Counted from the stretch's first letter, positions 22,992 through 32,316 are shown. The stretch: 64,000 nucleotides of DNA from Frankia sp. AgB1.9 (GCF_016786355.1 NZ_JADWYX010000031.1:27656-91655), one strand, 5' to 3'. Program-made: numbers and translations. The notes: generated by a model from the sequence alone, not told the origin.

Positions 22992-23108
22992 GCGGCGCTG
23001 GGCGCGAGAGTGAAAGCCTGGCCACGTCCGCCGGTAGCGCTCGATGCTCCGCGACGCGCATCGGTAAACTTCGTCGGAATCTGTCGGATCTTTCAGGGAG
23101 ACCACCAA

Positions 23109-24305
23109 GTGGCGACGCGCCTGTTCACGTCCGAGTCCGTCACCGAGGGACACCCGGACAAGATCGCTGACCAGATCAGCGACTCCATCCTCGACGCGAT
23201 GCTCAAGGACGACCCGAAGAGCCGGGTCGCCGTCGAGACGCTGATCACCACCGGTCAGGTGCACGTCGCGGGCGAGGTCACCACCAAGACCTACGTCGAC
23301 ATCGCCTCGGTCGTCCGGGAGAAGATCCTGGAGATCGGGTACGACTCGTCCAAGAAGGGCTTCGACGGGGCCTCCTGCGGCGTCAGCGTCTCGATCGGCT
23401 CGCAGTCGCCCGACATCGCGCAGGGCGTCGACGCCGCCTACGAGGCCCGCGTCGAGGGCTCCGTCGAGGACGAGCTCGAGAAGCAGGGCGCCGGCGACCA
23501 GGGCCTCATGTTCGGCTTCGCCTGCGACGAGACCCCCGAGCTGATGCCGCTGCCGATCGCGCTCGCGCACCGGTTGGCCCGTCGGCTGTCCGCGGTCCGC
23601 AAGGACGGCCAGGTCGGCTACCTGCGCCCGGACGGCAAGACCCAGGTCACGATCGAGTACGTCGACGGCCGGCCGGTCCGGCTCGACACCGTCGTCGTCT
23701 CCAGCCAGCACGCGGCCGACATCGACCTCGAGACGCTGCTGGCGCCCGACGTCAAGGAGTACGTCGTCGACCCCGAGCTGGCGACGCTGGAAATCGCCAC
23801 CGAAGGCGTCCGGCTGCTGGTGAACCCGACCGGCCGCTTCGAGATCGGCGGCCCGATGGGCGACGCCGGCCTGACCGGCCGCAAGATCATCGTTGACACC
23901 TACGGTGGCTACGCCCGTCACGGCGGCGGCGCGTTCTCCGGCAAGGACCCGTCCAAGGTCGACCGGTCCGCCGCCTACGCGATGCGCTGGGTCGCCAAGA
24001 ACGTCGTCGCCGCGGGCCTCGCCACCAAGTGCGAGGTCCAGGTCGCCTACGCGATCGGCAAGGCGCACCCGGTCGGTCTGTTCGTCGAGACCTTCGGCAC
24101 CGGCGTCGTCCCGGACGAGCAGATCTCCGACGCGATCACCACGGTCTTCGACCTGCGGCCGGCCGCGATCATCCGCGACCTCGACCTGCTCCGCCCGATC
24201 TACGCGCCGACCGCGGCGTACGGCCACTTCGGCCGCCCCGAGCTGGACTTCACCTGGGAGTCCACCGGCCGCGCCGAGGCCCTCGCCAAGATCGTCAAGG
24301 GCTGA
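23109..24305 (+). CDS. metK: S-adenosylmethionine synthetase
   Basis: Makes SAM from methionine and ATP. Signatures: [20 protein letters not shown] at the N-terminus, the [15 protein letters not shown] loop and the P-loop-like [19 protein letters not shown]. The GTG at 23109 gives the standard N-terminus; an upstream ATG at 23010 would add about 33 atypical residues. AGGGAG lies 10 nt upstream. The 117-bp leader shows no recognisable SAM riboswitch. A 75-bp palindrome follows 55 bp after the stop. Confidence 0.98.
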   Translation: MATRLFTSESVTEGHPDKIADQISDSILDAMLKDDPKSRVAVETLITTGQVHVAGEVTTKTYVDIASVVREKILEIGYDSSKKGFDGASCGVSVSIGSQSPDIAQGVDAAYEARVEGSVEDELEKQGAGDQGLMFGFACDETPELMPLPIALAHRLARRLSAVRKDGQVGYLRPDGKTQVTIEYVDGRPVRLDTVVVSSQHAADIDLETLLAPDVKEYVVDPELATLEIATEGVRLLVNPTGRFEIGGPMGDAGLTGRKIIVDTYGGYARHGGGAFSGKDPSKVDRSAAYAMRWVAKNVVAAGLATKCEVQVAYAIGKAHPVGLFVETFGTGVVPDEQISDAITTVFDLRPAAIIRDLDLLRPIYAPTAAYGHFGRPELDFTWESTGRAEALAKIVKG

Positions 24306-24360
24306 TCGGGACGCGCCACCCGCCGCCCCTGACAGGGCTAGCCCCGATTCGGTCTCCTCA

Positions 24361-24435
24361 TGATCGCCGTTTCGGCCCTCTGCTGGTTGTATCCGGGCGT
24401 GTTTTACAACCACTAGAGGGCCAGAACGGCAGTCA
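24361..24435. repeat. 75-bp imperfect palindrome, copy 2
   Basis: Begins TGATCGCCGTTTCGGCCCTC and ends GAGGGCCAGAACGGCAGTCA; inner arms TGGTTGTA and TACAACCA are perfect. In the other copies the same inner pair is C-G where this one has T-A, a compensatory change. Lies between metK and priA. Confidence 0.85.
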
Positions 24436-24482
24436 AGGCGGCTGGCCGACCTTGTCAGGGAGCGGCGAATCGCTCCGACCTC

Positions 24483-24511
24483 GGCCCGGTCCCACATCGT
24501 GGGGCCGGGCC
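24483..24511. terminator. 13-bp hairpin downstream of metK
   Basis: GGCCCGGTCCCAC (24483-24495), loop ATC, GTGGGGCCGGGCC (24499-24511): 12 Watson-Crick pairs plus one G-T wobble. No T tract. Plausible metK terminator, in addition to the palindromic repeat just before it. Confidence 0.6.
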
Positions 24512-24566
24512 GTCGTACGTCCGGGTGGTGGTAGGCCTGTCTCAGGCGGCTGGTACGAATGCGGGC

Positions 24567-27041
24567 ATGGACCTGCTGCCTGGGCTCGACCTGCCCGGCG
24601 GCGACCTGTCCGCGGCCCCGGCGCCGCCCGGCCAGCCGCTGCCTGACGAGCGGTCCCCCGGGAGCCAGCCGCCCGGAAGCCATGCCTCCGCGCGCCGGGC
24701 GCCAGGGCGGGCGACGGCCGACGGCGGTGGCCGCACCGCCGAGCCCGCGGGTCAACGGCCGGCTCGCAAGCGCCCGGCCAGCCGGGACGCGGAGATCTCC
24801 AGCGAGCTGCCGGTGGCCCGGGTGGCGGCCATGGTCGGGTTCGCCCATCTGGACCGGCCGTTCGACTACCTCGTCCCGGCCTCGATGGCCGCCGGCGCCG
24901 TGCCCGGGGCCCGGGTGCGGGTCCGGTTCGCGGGGCGGCTCGTCGACGGCTTCGTGCTGGAGCGGCTGGAGCGCTCGGACCATGACGGCAGGCTCGCCCC
25001 GCTGGCCAAGGTGATCTCCCCGGAACCGGTGCTGTCCGCGCCGGTGGCCCGGCTGGCCAGGGCCGTCGCCGACCGCTACGCGGGCACCCTCGCCGATGTC
25101 CTGCGCCTCGCGATCCCGCCCCGGCACGCCGCGGCCGAACGGGCGGCCACCGTCCCGACCGCGACCTCCAGGCAACCGGCTCCCTCGGCCACCGAGGCCC
25201 CGGGCTCGGCCTCGCTCGAGGCCCCGACGCCGGGCGTGGCCTCGACCGAGGCCCCGACGGGCGCCACGTCGCCGGGCGTGGCCGAACCCGCCGCGGCGCC
25301 GGCGCCGGTCGAGCCGGGGGAGTGGCGGCGCTACCCGGCCGGTCCCAGCCTGCTGGCCGCGCTCACCGCGGGACGCGCGCCGCGCGCGGTGTGGTGGGCG
25401 CCGCCCGGCCCGGCCTGGCCGGCGATGATCACGACGGCCGCGCGCGCGACCCTGGCTGGCGGGCGCGGCGTCCTGGTGGTCGTCCCGGATCATCGGGACG
25501 TCGACCGGCTCGCGGATGTCCTCACCGCGGATCTGGCCGCCGCCGGGGCCGAGAAGCCGCTGGTCGCGGTGCTGCGAGCCGACCTCGGGCCGGCCGAGCG
25601 CTACCGCCGGTTCCTGGCCGTGGCCCGGGGCGAGGCCCGGGTCGTGGTCGGTACGCGGGCAGCCGGGTTCGCCCCCGTCGCCGACCTGGGCCTGATCGTC
25701 GTCTGGGACGACGGCGACGACCTGCACGCCGAGCCCCGCGCTCCCTACCCACATACCCGGGACGTGGCGGCGCTGCGCAGCCACCTGGAGGACACGGCCC
25801 TGCTCGTCGGCGGGCACGCGCCGTCCGCTGATGCCGAGGCGCTGACCCGCTCCGGCTGGGCGCACCCGCTGGTCCTGCCCAGGGGCACGGTCCGGGCGCT
25901 GGCCCCGCTGGTCCGGGCGACCGGGTCGGACTGGGAGGCGGCCCGCGACGAGGCCGCCCGGATAGCGCGTATCCCGTCGCTGGCGGCCCGGACAGCTCGG
26001 GAGGCGCTGGCCGCCGGCCATCCCGTGCTCGTCCAGGTGCCGCGACGCGGCTACCAGCCGTCGCTCGCGTGCGCGTCCTGCCGCCGCCCGGCCCGCTGCG
26101 CGCACTGCCACGGCCCGCTGGGCCGGCCCGCCGGCGGGCGTGTCCCGGTCTGCGGCTGGTGCGGCCGCCCCGCGCCCACGGCGGACACCACCGACGCAGG
26201 CGCGGCTGCCGCCGTGGGAACGGCCCGGGCAGGCAAGACGGTCGGTAGAGGCCCGGCGGCACGCTCGGTGCCCGGCGTGTCGTGGGCCTGCCCGGCCTGT
26301 GGGGACACCCGCCTACGGGTGTCGGTGACGGGTGACCGGCGCACCGCCGAGGAGCTGGGCCGAGCCTTCCCCGGGGTCGCGCTTCGTACCTCCGGGCGCG
26401 ACGAGGTGCTCGCCGCGGTCTCGGCGGCCCCCACGCTGGTCGTCGCCACACCCGGGGCCGAGCCGGTCGCCGAGGGCGGCTACGGCGCGGTGCTGCTGCT
26501 CGACGGCTGGGCGATGCTCGGCCGCCCCGACCTGCGCGCGGGCGAGGAAACTCTGCGCCGCTGGGCGAACGCTGCCGCGCTCGCGCGGCCCGGGCCGTCC
26601 GGCGGCCGGGTCGTGGTCGTCGCCGACGAGGGCTTGGCCCCCGTGCAGGCGCTCATCCGCTGGGACCCGGCCTGGTTCGTCGCCAGGGAGGCGGACGACC
26701 GGGCCGAGCTGGGGTTCCCCCCGGCGGCGCGGATCGCGGCCGTCGAGGGCACTGCGCCGACCCTGCGTGAGTTCCTGGCCGCCGCCGCTCTGCCGCCGGA
26801 CGCCGAGGTGCTCGGCCCGGTGCCGGTCGCCTCGCCGCCTCGCCGCCCCGCCGGCGACCCGGCCACCGGCCAGGGCGGACCCGAGTCCGACGGCGGTCCG
26901 CGAGAGCGGCTGCTGGTCCGGGTCCCCCGCAAGGAGGGCGCCGAGCTGGCCGACGCGCTGCGCGCCGCGCACGGCGTCCTCGACGCCCGCCGAGCCGCCG
27001 CCGGCCTGCGTGTCCAGCTGGACCCCGTGGTCCTCGGCTGA
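24567..27041 (+). CDS. priA: PriA-like primosomal protein N', helicase motifs degenerate
   Basis: Replication-restart protein that binds stalled forks; actinobacterial versions lack a working helicase. The N-terminal DNA-binding part is VAAMVGFAHLDRPFDYLVP with VRVRFAGRLVDGFVLE. Where Escherichia coli PriA has a Walker A GKT, this protein reads VWWAPPGPAWPAMITT, so the P-loop Lys is missing. The eight-Cys zinc module is retained (CASC, CAHC, CGWC, CPAC between about 507 and 600). There is a proline/alanine-rich insert around residues 195-250 with EAPTPG-type repeats and a low-complexity N-terminus. The ATG at 24567 is chosen; GTG at 24525 is an alternative. No gene overlaps it on the other strand despite a very long shadow frame. 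Confidence 0.92.
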   Translation: MDLLPGLDLPGGDLSAAPAPPGQPLPDERSPGSQPPGSHASARRAPGRATADGGGRTAEPAGQRPARKRPASRDAEISSELPVARVAAMVGFAHLDRPFDYLVPASMAAGAVPGARVRVRFAGRLVDGFVLERLERSDHDGRLAPLAKVISPEPVLSAPVARLARAVADRYAGTLADVLRLAIPPRHAAAERAATVPTATSRQPAPSATEAPGSASLEAPTPGVASTEAPTGATSPGVAEPAAAPAPVEPGEWRRYPAGPSLLAALTAGRAPRAVWWAPPGPAWPAMITTAARATLAGGRGVLVVVPDHRDVDRLADVLTADLAAAGAEKPLVAVLRADLGPAERYRRFLAVARGEARVVVGTRAAGFAPVADLGLIVVWDDGDDLHAEPRAPYPHTRDVAALRSHLEDTALLVGGHAPSADAEALTRSGWAHPLVLPRGTVRALAPLVRATGSDWEAARDEAARIARIPSLAARTAREALAAGHPVLVQVPRRGYQPSLACASCRRPARCAHCHGPLGRPAGGRVPVCGWCGRPAPTADTTDAGAAAAVGTARAGKTVGRGPAARSVPGVSWACPACGDTRLRVSVTGDRRTAEELGRAFPGVALRTSGRDEVLAAVSAAPTLVVATPGAEPVAEGGYGAVLLLDGWAMLGRPDLRAGEETLRRWANAAALARPGPSGGRVVVVADEGLAPVQALIRWDPAWFVAREADDRAELGFPPAARIAAVEGTAPTLREFLAAAALPPDAEVLGPVPVASPPRRPAGDPATGQGGPESDGGPRERLLVRVPRKEGAELADALRAAHGVLDARRAAAGLRVQLDPVVLG

Positions 27042-27101
27042 CCTCGGCTGACCTCGGCCCGAGCCAAGCCAGGCCCCGTAACCGAAACCAAGCCGGCCCC
27101 T

Positions 27102-27130
27102 TAGTTTCAGATATCGCGCAAGTGAAACTA
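27102..27130. promoter_or_regulatory. Isolated TAGTTTCA / TGAAACTA dyad
   Basis: TAGTTTCA (27102-27109) and its exact reverse complement TGAAACTA (27123-27130) are separated by 13 bp, in an AT-richer patch 61 bp after the priA stop. Looks like an operator half-site pair, but no convincing gene starts next to it. Confidence 0.45.
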
Positions 27131-27274
27131 GGACGGGAGTGATCTCGGGTCGTGGGTGCCGTCCGCGACGGCGTCGCAGGCCTGGGTGGCGATCGCCTGT
27201 CTCGGGGAGGTGGCCGCCTGGTCAGCGGTTGTGTGGCGTGTCAGTTCTGGGAGGTCGGCCTTTCGCGGCTGCCG

Positions 27275-27351
27275 TTTCCCCTGCGCAATTGGCGATCATC
27301 GCGCCCTGGCACCGTCGAGGTTGTTCATGATCGCGGGTTGGGCAGGGGAAA
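27275..27351. repeat. 27-bp-spacer dyad D1
   Basis: Left arm 27275-27299 (starts TTTCCCCTGCGCAATTGG, ends GGCGATCAT), right arm 27327-27351 (ATGATCGCGGG...GGCAGGGGAAA); 21 of 25 positions pair. The spacer is exactly 27 bp. Confidence 0.8.
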
Positions 27352-27384
27352 TCGTCGCCCGATGCCCCGTTTTGTCGTATTTAT

Positions 27385-27451
27385 TCCTGCACATCTGGCG
27401 ATCATGACTGTTACCTGCCGCCGGACAGTTCGAAGATCGCCAGATGCGCAG
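27385..27451. repeat. 27-bp-spacer dyad D2
   Basis: Left arm CCTGCACATCTGGCGATCAT (27385-27404), right arm AAGATCGCCAGATGCGCAGG (27432-27451): 18 of 20 pair, spacer exactly 27 bp. Inside the spacer ACTGT and ACAGT form a further small palindrome. Confidence 0.85.
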
Positions 27452-27542
27452 GCGAACCGGGCGCGCGGACCCCGACCGCCCGACTGACCGACGACCCGCC
27501 CACCGCGCAACCGCCACCCAGGGCGCCCCGGCGCCCGAGGTA

Positions 27543-27625
27543 TTCCGCAGGGCGGCTGATCTCCGCGTTCCGCAGGGCGGCTGATCTGCGCGTTCCGCGG
27601 GACGGTGGATCTGCGCGTTCCGCGG
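27543..27625. repeat. 25-bp tandem repeats
   Basis: Three 25-bp units starting TTCCGCAGGGCGGCTGATCT, the same, and TTCCGCGGGACGGTGGATCT (27543, 27568, 27593), plus an 8-bp partial copy. Non-coding, between dyads D2 and D3. Confidence 0.9.
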
Positions 27626-27631
27626 CTCCTT

Positions 27632-27716
27632 GACGGTTTCGATGCCAGGCCGGCGATCATCGGCGGTCGGTGGCCCGGTCACCCATCATGATCGCCAGTC
27701 TGGTATCGAAACCGTC
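27632..27716. repeat. 27-bp-spacer dyad D3
   Basis: Left arm 27632-27660 (GACGGTTTCGATGCCAGG...GGCGATCAT), right arm 27688-27716 (ATGATCGCCAGTCTGG...AAACCGTC); 26 of 29 positions pair, spacer 27 bp. Sequence through about 27836 is shared with the region around 40434-40640. Confidence 0.88.
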
Positions 27717-27743
27717 GCCCTGCGCCCGGTATGCGCCTTTTAT

Positions 27744-27812
27744 CCATACCAGGTCTGCGATCTTGTAGGTCGTGTCGGCCGGACATCGCCGAAGATCCAC
27801 GACTGGGTATGG
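27744..27812. repeat. 27-bp-spacer dyad D4
   Basis: Left arm CCATACCAGGTC...GCGATCTT (27744-27764), right arm AAGATCCACGACTGGGTATGG (27792-27812), 16 of 21 pair, spacer 27 bp. Follows D3 directly, as D6 follows D5. The stretch 27813-27971 shows no further structure or gene. Confidence 0.7.
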
Positions 27813-27971
27813 AAATCGGCGCCACCCCCGACCTGACGACCGACCGGCGGTGCGGCCCCGCCCCAGCCCCGCCCGACCCCCGCTCGCAGGAAGGCCCGGA
27901 CCAGGCTCCCGTCCCACCCGCTGGCGACGTGCGGCGCCCAGTCCCTCGATCGCGGGCCACCCGACCGGTCA

Positions 27972-28046
27972 TGATCGCTGTTTCGGCCCCGCTGTGGTCC
28001 TGTTCGGCGCCATTTTGCGACCATCGGAGGGCCCGATCGCCGATCA
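27972..28046. repeat. 75-bp imperfect palindrome, copy 3
   Basis: Begins TGATCGCTGTTTCGGCCCC and ends GAGGGCCCGATCGCCGATCA. The most diverged of the four copies, same length. It lies 26 bp beyond the rsmB stop, in the convergent interval between priA and rsmB. Confidence 0.8.
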
Positions 28047-28072
28047 CTGGCGCCGAGGTGGCGCCAGCGCGG

Positions 28073-29533
28073 TCAGCTGTCCCGGCGCAGCAGCGCGAGG
28101 AACATCGCGTCGGTGCCGTGGCGGTGCGGCCACAGCTGTACGAACGGGCCGTCGCCGAGTGCGGGGACGCCCGGCAGGGACTGACGGGCGTCGAGCAGGG
28201 TGACGGCGTCGTGCTGCTCGACCACCGAGGCGACCACCTCGACGGACTCCGCTGGGTGCGGCGAGCAGGTCACGTAGGCGACGACCCCGCCGGGCCGGAC
28301 CAGATCGAGCGCGCTGACCAGTAGCTGGCGCTGCAGCCGGGCGAGTGTGGTCGCGTCGGAGGCGAGCTTGCGCCAGCGGGCCTCCGGCCGGCGACGCAGC
28401 GCGCCCAGGCCGGTGCACGGCGCGTCCACGAGCACCCGGTCGACGCGGCCAGCCGGCAGCGGTGGATACCGTCCGTCGGCCCGCACCGCGAACGCGCCCG
28501 GCCGGCCGGCCAGCGCGGCGGCGACGAGACCCGCGCGCGACGCCCGCGGCTCGAAGGCCAGCAGCGCCGGCTCCGGCAGCCCGAGGGTCTCGCCGACCTG
28601 GCCCGAGGTGAGAAGCGCGGCCAGCAGCGCCGCCTTGCCGCCGGGGCCGGCGCACAGGTCGACGGTGACGCCGCTGTCCGGGCCGGCCGTCGGGGTGCGG
28701 GCCAGCGCCAGCGCCACCAGCTGGCTGCCCTCGTCCTGCACGGCGGCCCGCCGGGCGGCCACCGCCGGCAGCGTGCCGGGGTCGCCCCCGGCGAGGACGA
28801 CGGCGAACGGCGAGTAGCGGCCCGGCTCGCCGGCGAGGCCGGCCTCGTGCACCTCGGCGAGCAGCTCGTCCCGACTCAGCTGGTCCGGCGGGGCGACCAG
28901 GTGGACGGCCGGGCGGGTGTCGTCGGCCTGCAGCGCCGCGCGGGTCTCGTCGAGGTCACCGTCGAGCGCGTCGGCGAATACCTCGACGATCCAGCGCGGA
29001 TGGGCGGTCACCACGGCGAGGTGGCCGAACGGGTCGCGGTCGAAGGCGGGCGCGGACAGCATCGTGGCGATGTCGCCGCCGGTCTCGGCCACCCGGTCGG
29101 CGACCCGGCGCAGCACCGCGTTCGCGAACCGGACCGGCCGCTCGCCGGCGGTCGCCCGAACCAGGTCGACGGTGGTGCCGACGGCGGCCCGCGCCGGGAC
29201 CCGGGTCCGCAGCAGCTGGTAGGTGCCCAGGCGCAGCGCGTCCCGCAGGCCGGGGTCGACGGTGGCGACGGGCCGGCTGGTGACCGTGTCGAGCAGGCCG
29301 TCGAGCAGGCCCTGGGCGCGCAGCGCGCCATAGGTCAGCTCGGTGGCGAAGCCGCGGTCCCGGCCGGTGAGCCGGCGCTGGGCGAGCAGGCTCGGCAGCA
29401 GCAGGTTCGCGTAGGCGCCGCGTTCGTCGACCGCCCGCAGCACCTCCCAGGCGAGCATCCGCGCGTCGTCGACCTTGGCCGTCGGCGGCCCGCCTCCGGC
29501 GCTGGGACGGGGCCGGCCGGTGGGACTGGTCAC
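28073..29533 (-). CDS. rsmB: 16S rRNA m5C967 methyltransferase RsmB
   Basis: SAM-dependent RNA cytosine-C5 methyltransferase acting on 16S rRNA; also called Sun/Fmu. The N-terminal NusB-like RNA-binding domain (about 20-160: [20 protein letters not shown]) precedes the methyltransferase domain with the SAM loop [17 protein letters not shown] and the two catalytic cysteines in [20 protein letters not shown] and VTCSPHPAE. Length 486 is normal. The GTG start overlaps the fmt stop (GTGA). A 75-bp palindrome lies just downstream and may act as its 3' end. Confidence 0.95.
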   Translation of the reverse strand: MTSPTGRPRPSAGGGPPTAKVDDARMLAWEVLRAVDERGAYANLLLPSLLAQRRLTGRDRGFATELTYGALRAQGLLDGLLDTVTSRPVATVDPGLRDALRLGTYQLLRTRVPARAAVGTTVDLVRATAGERPVRFANAVLRRVADRVAETGGDIATMLSAPAFDRDPFGHLAVVTAHPRWIVEVFADALDGDLDETRAALQADDTRPAVHLVAPPDQLSRDELLAEVHEAGLAGEPGRYSPFAVVLAGGDPGTLPAVAARRAAVQDEGSQLVALALARTPTAGPDSGVTVDLCAGPGGKAALLAALLTSGQVGETLGLPEPALLAFEPRASRAGLVAAALAGRPGAFAVRADGRYPPLPAGRVDRVLVDAPCTGLGALRRRPEARWRKLASDATTLARLQRQLLVSALDLVRPGGVVAYVTCSPHPAESVEVVASVVEQHDAVTLLDARQSLPGVPALGDGPFVQLWPHRHGTDAMFLALLRRDS

Positions 29534-30468
29534 GCGAAGGCCTCGCCGTCGGTGGGGCGGATACCGCGGGCCCAGGCCGCGGCGGGCATCGGTGCCTTGC
29601 CTTCCGGGCGGACCTCGCCGAGCAGCACCGCGGTGGTTCCGGTGCCGACCGCGACGGTGTCCTTACCCGCGATGACGAGCTGCCCCGGTGGCAGTGGGGT
29701 CTGGACAGCGCCGGCGGCCGGGCGGACCGGGGCGAGCTTCACCCGGGCGTCCCGGAAGGTCGTCCAGGCGCCGGGTGCCGGGGTGGCGGCCCGGACCAGC
29801 CGGTCGATCGCGAAGTCGGGCAGCGTCCAGTCGACCCGGACCTCCTCGACCGTGAGCTTGGGGGCGATCGTGACGCCGTCGGCCGGCTGCGGCCGCGGCT
29901 CCAGGACGCCGTCCTCGATCCCGTCCATGGTCGCGAGCAGTAGCTCCGCGCCGACGACGGCGAGCCGTTCGAGCAGGTCGCCGGAGGTGTCGCGGGGGCG
30001 GACCCGTTCGGTCAGGGTGCCGAAGACCGGGCCCGAGTCGAGGCCCTCCTCGATCTGGAAGACGCTCGCGCCGGTGATGTCCTCGCCGGCCAGGACCGCC
30101 CGCTGGACCGGCGCCGCGCCACGGTAGGCGGGCAGCAGCGAGAAGTGCAGGTTGACCCAGCCGTGCCGGGGGATGTCCAGCGCCGCCTTGGGCAGCAGTG
30201 CGCCGTAGGCGACGACCGGGGCGCAGTCCGCGGCGATCGCGGTGAGGCGGCTCAGGAAGTCCGGGTCGCGAGGCCGCTCCGGCGCGAGGACCTCCACGCC
30301 GGCCTCGTCCGCCAGCTCGGCGACCGGGGACCGGGCGATGTGGCGGCCCCGGCCGGCAGGCCGGTCCGGCCTGGTCACGACGGCGGCCACCTCGTGGCGC
30401 GGGCTGTCCAGCAGCCGGCGCAGGCTCGGGATGGCCACCGCCGGTGTGCCGGCGAAGACGAGTCGCAT
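29530..30468 (-). CDS. fmt: Methionyl-tRNA formyltransferase
   Basis: Formylates initiator Met-tRNA using 10-formyl-tetrahydrofolate. Diagnostic sequence is [20 protein letters not shown] with the catalytic Asn/His, followed by [18 protein letters not shown]; the N-terminus is [22 protein letters not shown]-terminal tRNA-binding domain is present. Length 312 is normal. In most actinobacteria def is immediately upstream; here a plus-strand vapBC pair and about 1.2 kb separate them, so fmt must have its own promoter in 30469-30802 or read through. Confidence 0.97.
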   Translation of the reverse strand: MRLVFAGTPAVAIPSLRRLLDSPRHEVAAVVTRPDRPAGRGRHIARSPVAELADEAGVEVLAPERPRDPDFLSRLTAIAADCAPVVAYGALLPKAALDIPRHGWVNLHFSLLPAYRGAAPVQRAVLAGEDITGASVFQIEEGLDSGPVFGTLTERVRPRDTSGDLLERLAVVGAELLLATMDGIEDGVLEPRPQPADGVTIAPKLTVEEVRVDWTLPDFAIDRLVRAATPAPGAWTTFRDARVKLAPVRPAAGAVQTPLPPGQLVIAGKDTVAVGTGTTAVLLGEVRPEGKAPMPAAAWARGIRPTDGEAFA

Positions 30469-30723
30469 GTAGCCGCACCGATCCGCCGGGCGCGCGGGGT
30501 CACGCCGCTGCCTCGGCCCGTTTCAGAGTTCGTGGATGTCCATCGTGGCGAAAGACGAAACCCTAACCTAGCGGCGCCGAGCCACCCCGACCCTCTCCGG
30601 ACGCGCGCGATCTCGGCGTCACAGGCCTCTACCTGGTCCGGACCAGGGGCCGGTGTGGCACCGGGGACGTGGACCTGTCCGGCCGCCTCGCCCGCGAGCC
30701 GGATTCCGTCTGCCGCGTTTGCT

Positions 30724-30756
30724 ACTGTTTGGTTAGTCAGTGTCTGACCCAACAGT
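30724..30756. promoter_or_regulatory. Candidate vapBC operator
   Basis: ACTGTTTGG (30724-30732) and CCCAACAGT (30748-30756) are near inverted repeats, with a second perfect small palindrome TCAG-TGT-CTGA (30737-30747) between them, about 50-80 bp before the antitoxin start. VapB antitoxins usually bind such dyads to autorepress. The remainder of the 334-bp fmt-vapB gap (30469-30802) shows no gene. Confidence 0.5.
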
Positions 30757-30802
30757 CAGGTCCGAACTCCGTTCCTCGATGCGGGACGGCCTAGGAGGTA
30801 CC

Positions 30803-31120
30803 ATGGTGGAACTTCTCGCTACCAGGGTGGAACGACACCGTGGAGTATCGGCCCGGGGGTCGGGTGTCATGGCGCTGAACATCAAGAACGACGAGGCCCA
30901 GCGTCTCGGTCGTGAGCTCGCCGAGCTCACTGGCGAGAGCATCACCACCGCCGTCATCGTGGCGTTGCGTGAACGGCTAGAGCGGGTGCGTGCCGGTGGC
31001 GAGCCACCGGAGCAGCGGGCGGACCGGATCGTCGGTCTCGGCCGCCAGATCGCGGCGGCGCTGCGCTCCCACGAGATGACCGTCGAGGATCTCTACGACG
31101 ACCGTGGCCTGCCCGCATGA
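30803..31120 (+). CDS. vapB: VapB-type antitoxin
   Basis: Antitoxin partner of the VapC ribonuclease. MALNIKNDEAQRLGRELAEL followed by TGESITTAVIVALRERLERV is the ribbon-helix-helix-type family (Rv0623-like) N-terminus for DNA binding; the C-terminal EMTVEDLYDDRGLPA resembles the toxin-binding tail. Two starts are possible: ATG 30803, with AGGAGG 4 nt upstream, giving 22 extra residues, or ATG 30869, which begins exactly at the family core. I prefer the first on ribosome-site strength. The ATGA overlap with vapC is typical of the modules. Confidence 0.85.
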   Translation: MVELLATRVERHRGVSARGSGVMALNIKNDEAQRLGRELAELTGESITTAVIVALRERLERVRAGGEPPEQRADRIVGLGRQIAAALRSHEMTVEDLYDDRGLPA

Positions 31121-31530
31121 TCGTCGATTCGTCGGCGCTTGTCGCCATCACGCGGGCTGAGCCGGACGCGGGCCGCTTCGCCGCCGCGCTGGTGGCGGCG
31201 CGGACACCCGCGATGTCAGCGGTGAACTACGTGGAGGCCGCCGTGGTGATCGACTCCGCACGTGACCCTGTCGCCAGCCGTCGGTTTGATGAACTCATCA
31301 GAGCCGCCGACATCGAGGTCGTCCCGGTGACCGTGGAGCAGGCGATGCTGGCCAGGCGGGCATACCAGGACTTCGGGCGGGGCAGCGGCAGTCCCGCGCG
31401 GCTCAACTTCGGCGACTGCTTCGCCTACGCGCTCGCGTCGGTCCGCCGCGAACCGCTCCTCTTCAAAGGAGACGACTTCACTCACACCGACCTGGCCGCG
31501 GCGGATCTCCCGGCGATGGGGGAGAGCTGA
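31117..31530 (+). CDS. vapC: VapC-type PIN-domain ribonuclease toxin
   Basis: Mg-dependent endoribonuclease that in relatives cuts tRNA or rRNA and arrests growth until neutralised by VapB. The acidic PIN residues are visible: D4 (MIVDSSALVA), E40 (SAVNYVEAAVVID), D100 (RLNFGDCFAYALA) and D119/D120 (LLFKGDDF). Length 137 is normal. It is translationally coupled to vapB. The pair is inserted, on the opposite strand, between def and fmt, and has a 75-bp palindrome right after it. Appears intact, so probably functional. Confidence 0.93.
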   Translation: MIVDSSALVAITRAEPDAGRFAAALVAARTPAMSAVNYVEAAVVIDSARDPVASRRFDELIRAADIEVVPVTVEQAMLARRAYQDFGRGSGSPARLNFGDCFAYALASVRREPLLFKGDDFTHTDLAAADLPAMGES

Positions 31531-31558
31531 CCTCGCTCGGCCGCGCTGCGTCAGCCCA

Positions 31559-31633
31559 AGATCGCCGTTTCGGCCCTCGACTGGTCGTAGCCCGGGCCGG
31601 ATCGTGACCGCGCGAGGGCCAAAACGGCGATCA
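31559..31633. repeat. 75-bp imperfect palindrome, copy 4
   Basis: Begins AGATCGCCGTTTCGGCCCTC and ends GAGGGCCAAAACGGCGATCA. Lies in the 143-bp convergent gap between vapC and def, 28 bp past one stop and 40 bp past the other, where it could terminate both. The C-A mismatch in the outer stem (GGC against CCA) is the same as in copies 1 and 2. Confidence 0.87.
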
Positions 31634-31673
31634 CCCCGGTGATCACCGTGCTGGGCCGGGCTGTTCGGCCGGT

Positions 31674-32225
31674 CTAGACGGCGCGGCCGAACAGGGGGTG
31701 TGGGGAGGCCTTGACCACGGGGGTGGGCTCGTTCGCCCACTCCGCCTCGCGGATGGCCTTCATCGCGGCCTTCTTGGTCTCGCGGTCCAGCTTGTCGATG
31801 AACAGGATGCCGTCGAGGTGGTCGGTCTCGTGCTGCAGGCAGCGGGAGACGATGCCGGAGCCCTCGACCTGGACCGGGTCGCCGTACATGTTCTGGCCGA
31901 TCGCGAGCACCCGCTCGGGCCGCTTCAGCTCGAACGACAGGCCGGGCAGCGACAGGCAGCCCTCCTCGCCGTCCTGCAGCTCCTCGGAGAACGGGCCGAG
32001 CACCGGGTTGATCAGGTGGTCGACCTCGTCGTCGTCGTCGAGGAAGGTGAAGACCCGCAGCGAGACGCCGAGCTGCGGCGCGGCGAGGCCGGCGCCGCTG
32101 GCCTCCCACATCGTCTCGCCGAGGTCGTTGACGAGCTTGCGCAGCTCCTTGTCGAAGGTCGTCACCTGCTCGGCCTTCGTCCGCAGGACCGGATCTCCGA
32201 AGAGGCGAATGTCACGGACGGCCAA
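31674..32225 (-). CDS. def: Peptide deformylase
   Basis: Fe/Zn hydrolase removing the N-formyl group from nascent proteins, acting after Fmt. All three motifs are present: GAGLAAPQLGVSLRVF, EEGCLSLPG (Cys ligand) and CLQHETDHLDGILFID (HExxH). Length 183 is normal. It starts with TTG at 32225, 7 nt after AAGGAG, giving the usual MAVRDIRLFGDPVLR. It is divergent from rpe. In relatives it is joined to fmt; here a vapBC pair intervenes. Confidence 0.97.
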   Translation of the reverse strand: MAVRDIRLFGDPVLRTKAEQVTTFDKELRKLVNDLGETMWEASGAGLAAPQLGVSLRVFTFLDDDDEVDHLINPVLGPFSEELQDGEEGCLSLPGLSFELKRPERVLAIGQNMYGDPVQVEGSGIVSRCLQHETDHLDGILFIDKLDRETKKAAMKAIREAEWANEPTPVVKASPHPLFGRAV

Positions 32226-32316
32226 GACGGAACTCCTTCAACGAGCGGATTAGCTCCATGCTACGGCCGGGCAAGCGTCCCGACGGCCGTCCCGGCGCCC
32301 GTCATACCCTCGCAGG

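Noticed and set aside
22992..23108. SAM riboswitch upstream of metK
   Set aside because: Only 117 bp and none of the conserved SAM-I or SAM-II motifs are recognisable.
23010..23108. Upstream ATG start for metK adding 33 residues
   Set aside because: MetK proteins begin at the conserved [17 protein letters not shown] 23109 has a suitable ribosome site.
22980..26111. 1043-codon minus-strand open frame opposite metK/priA, and similar long frames at 12325-15183, 14940-17345 and 47843-50077
   Set aside because: Arg/Gly/Asp-rich shadow frames caused by high GC at third positions; the opposite strand holds clear metK, priA, carAB and pheT with full family motifs.
27139..27836. Short open frames in the priA-rsmB gap
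   Set aside because: Arg/Pro-rich, overlap each other on both strands and coincide with inverted and tandem repeats; no ribosome site plus family match.
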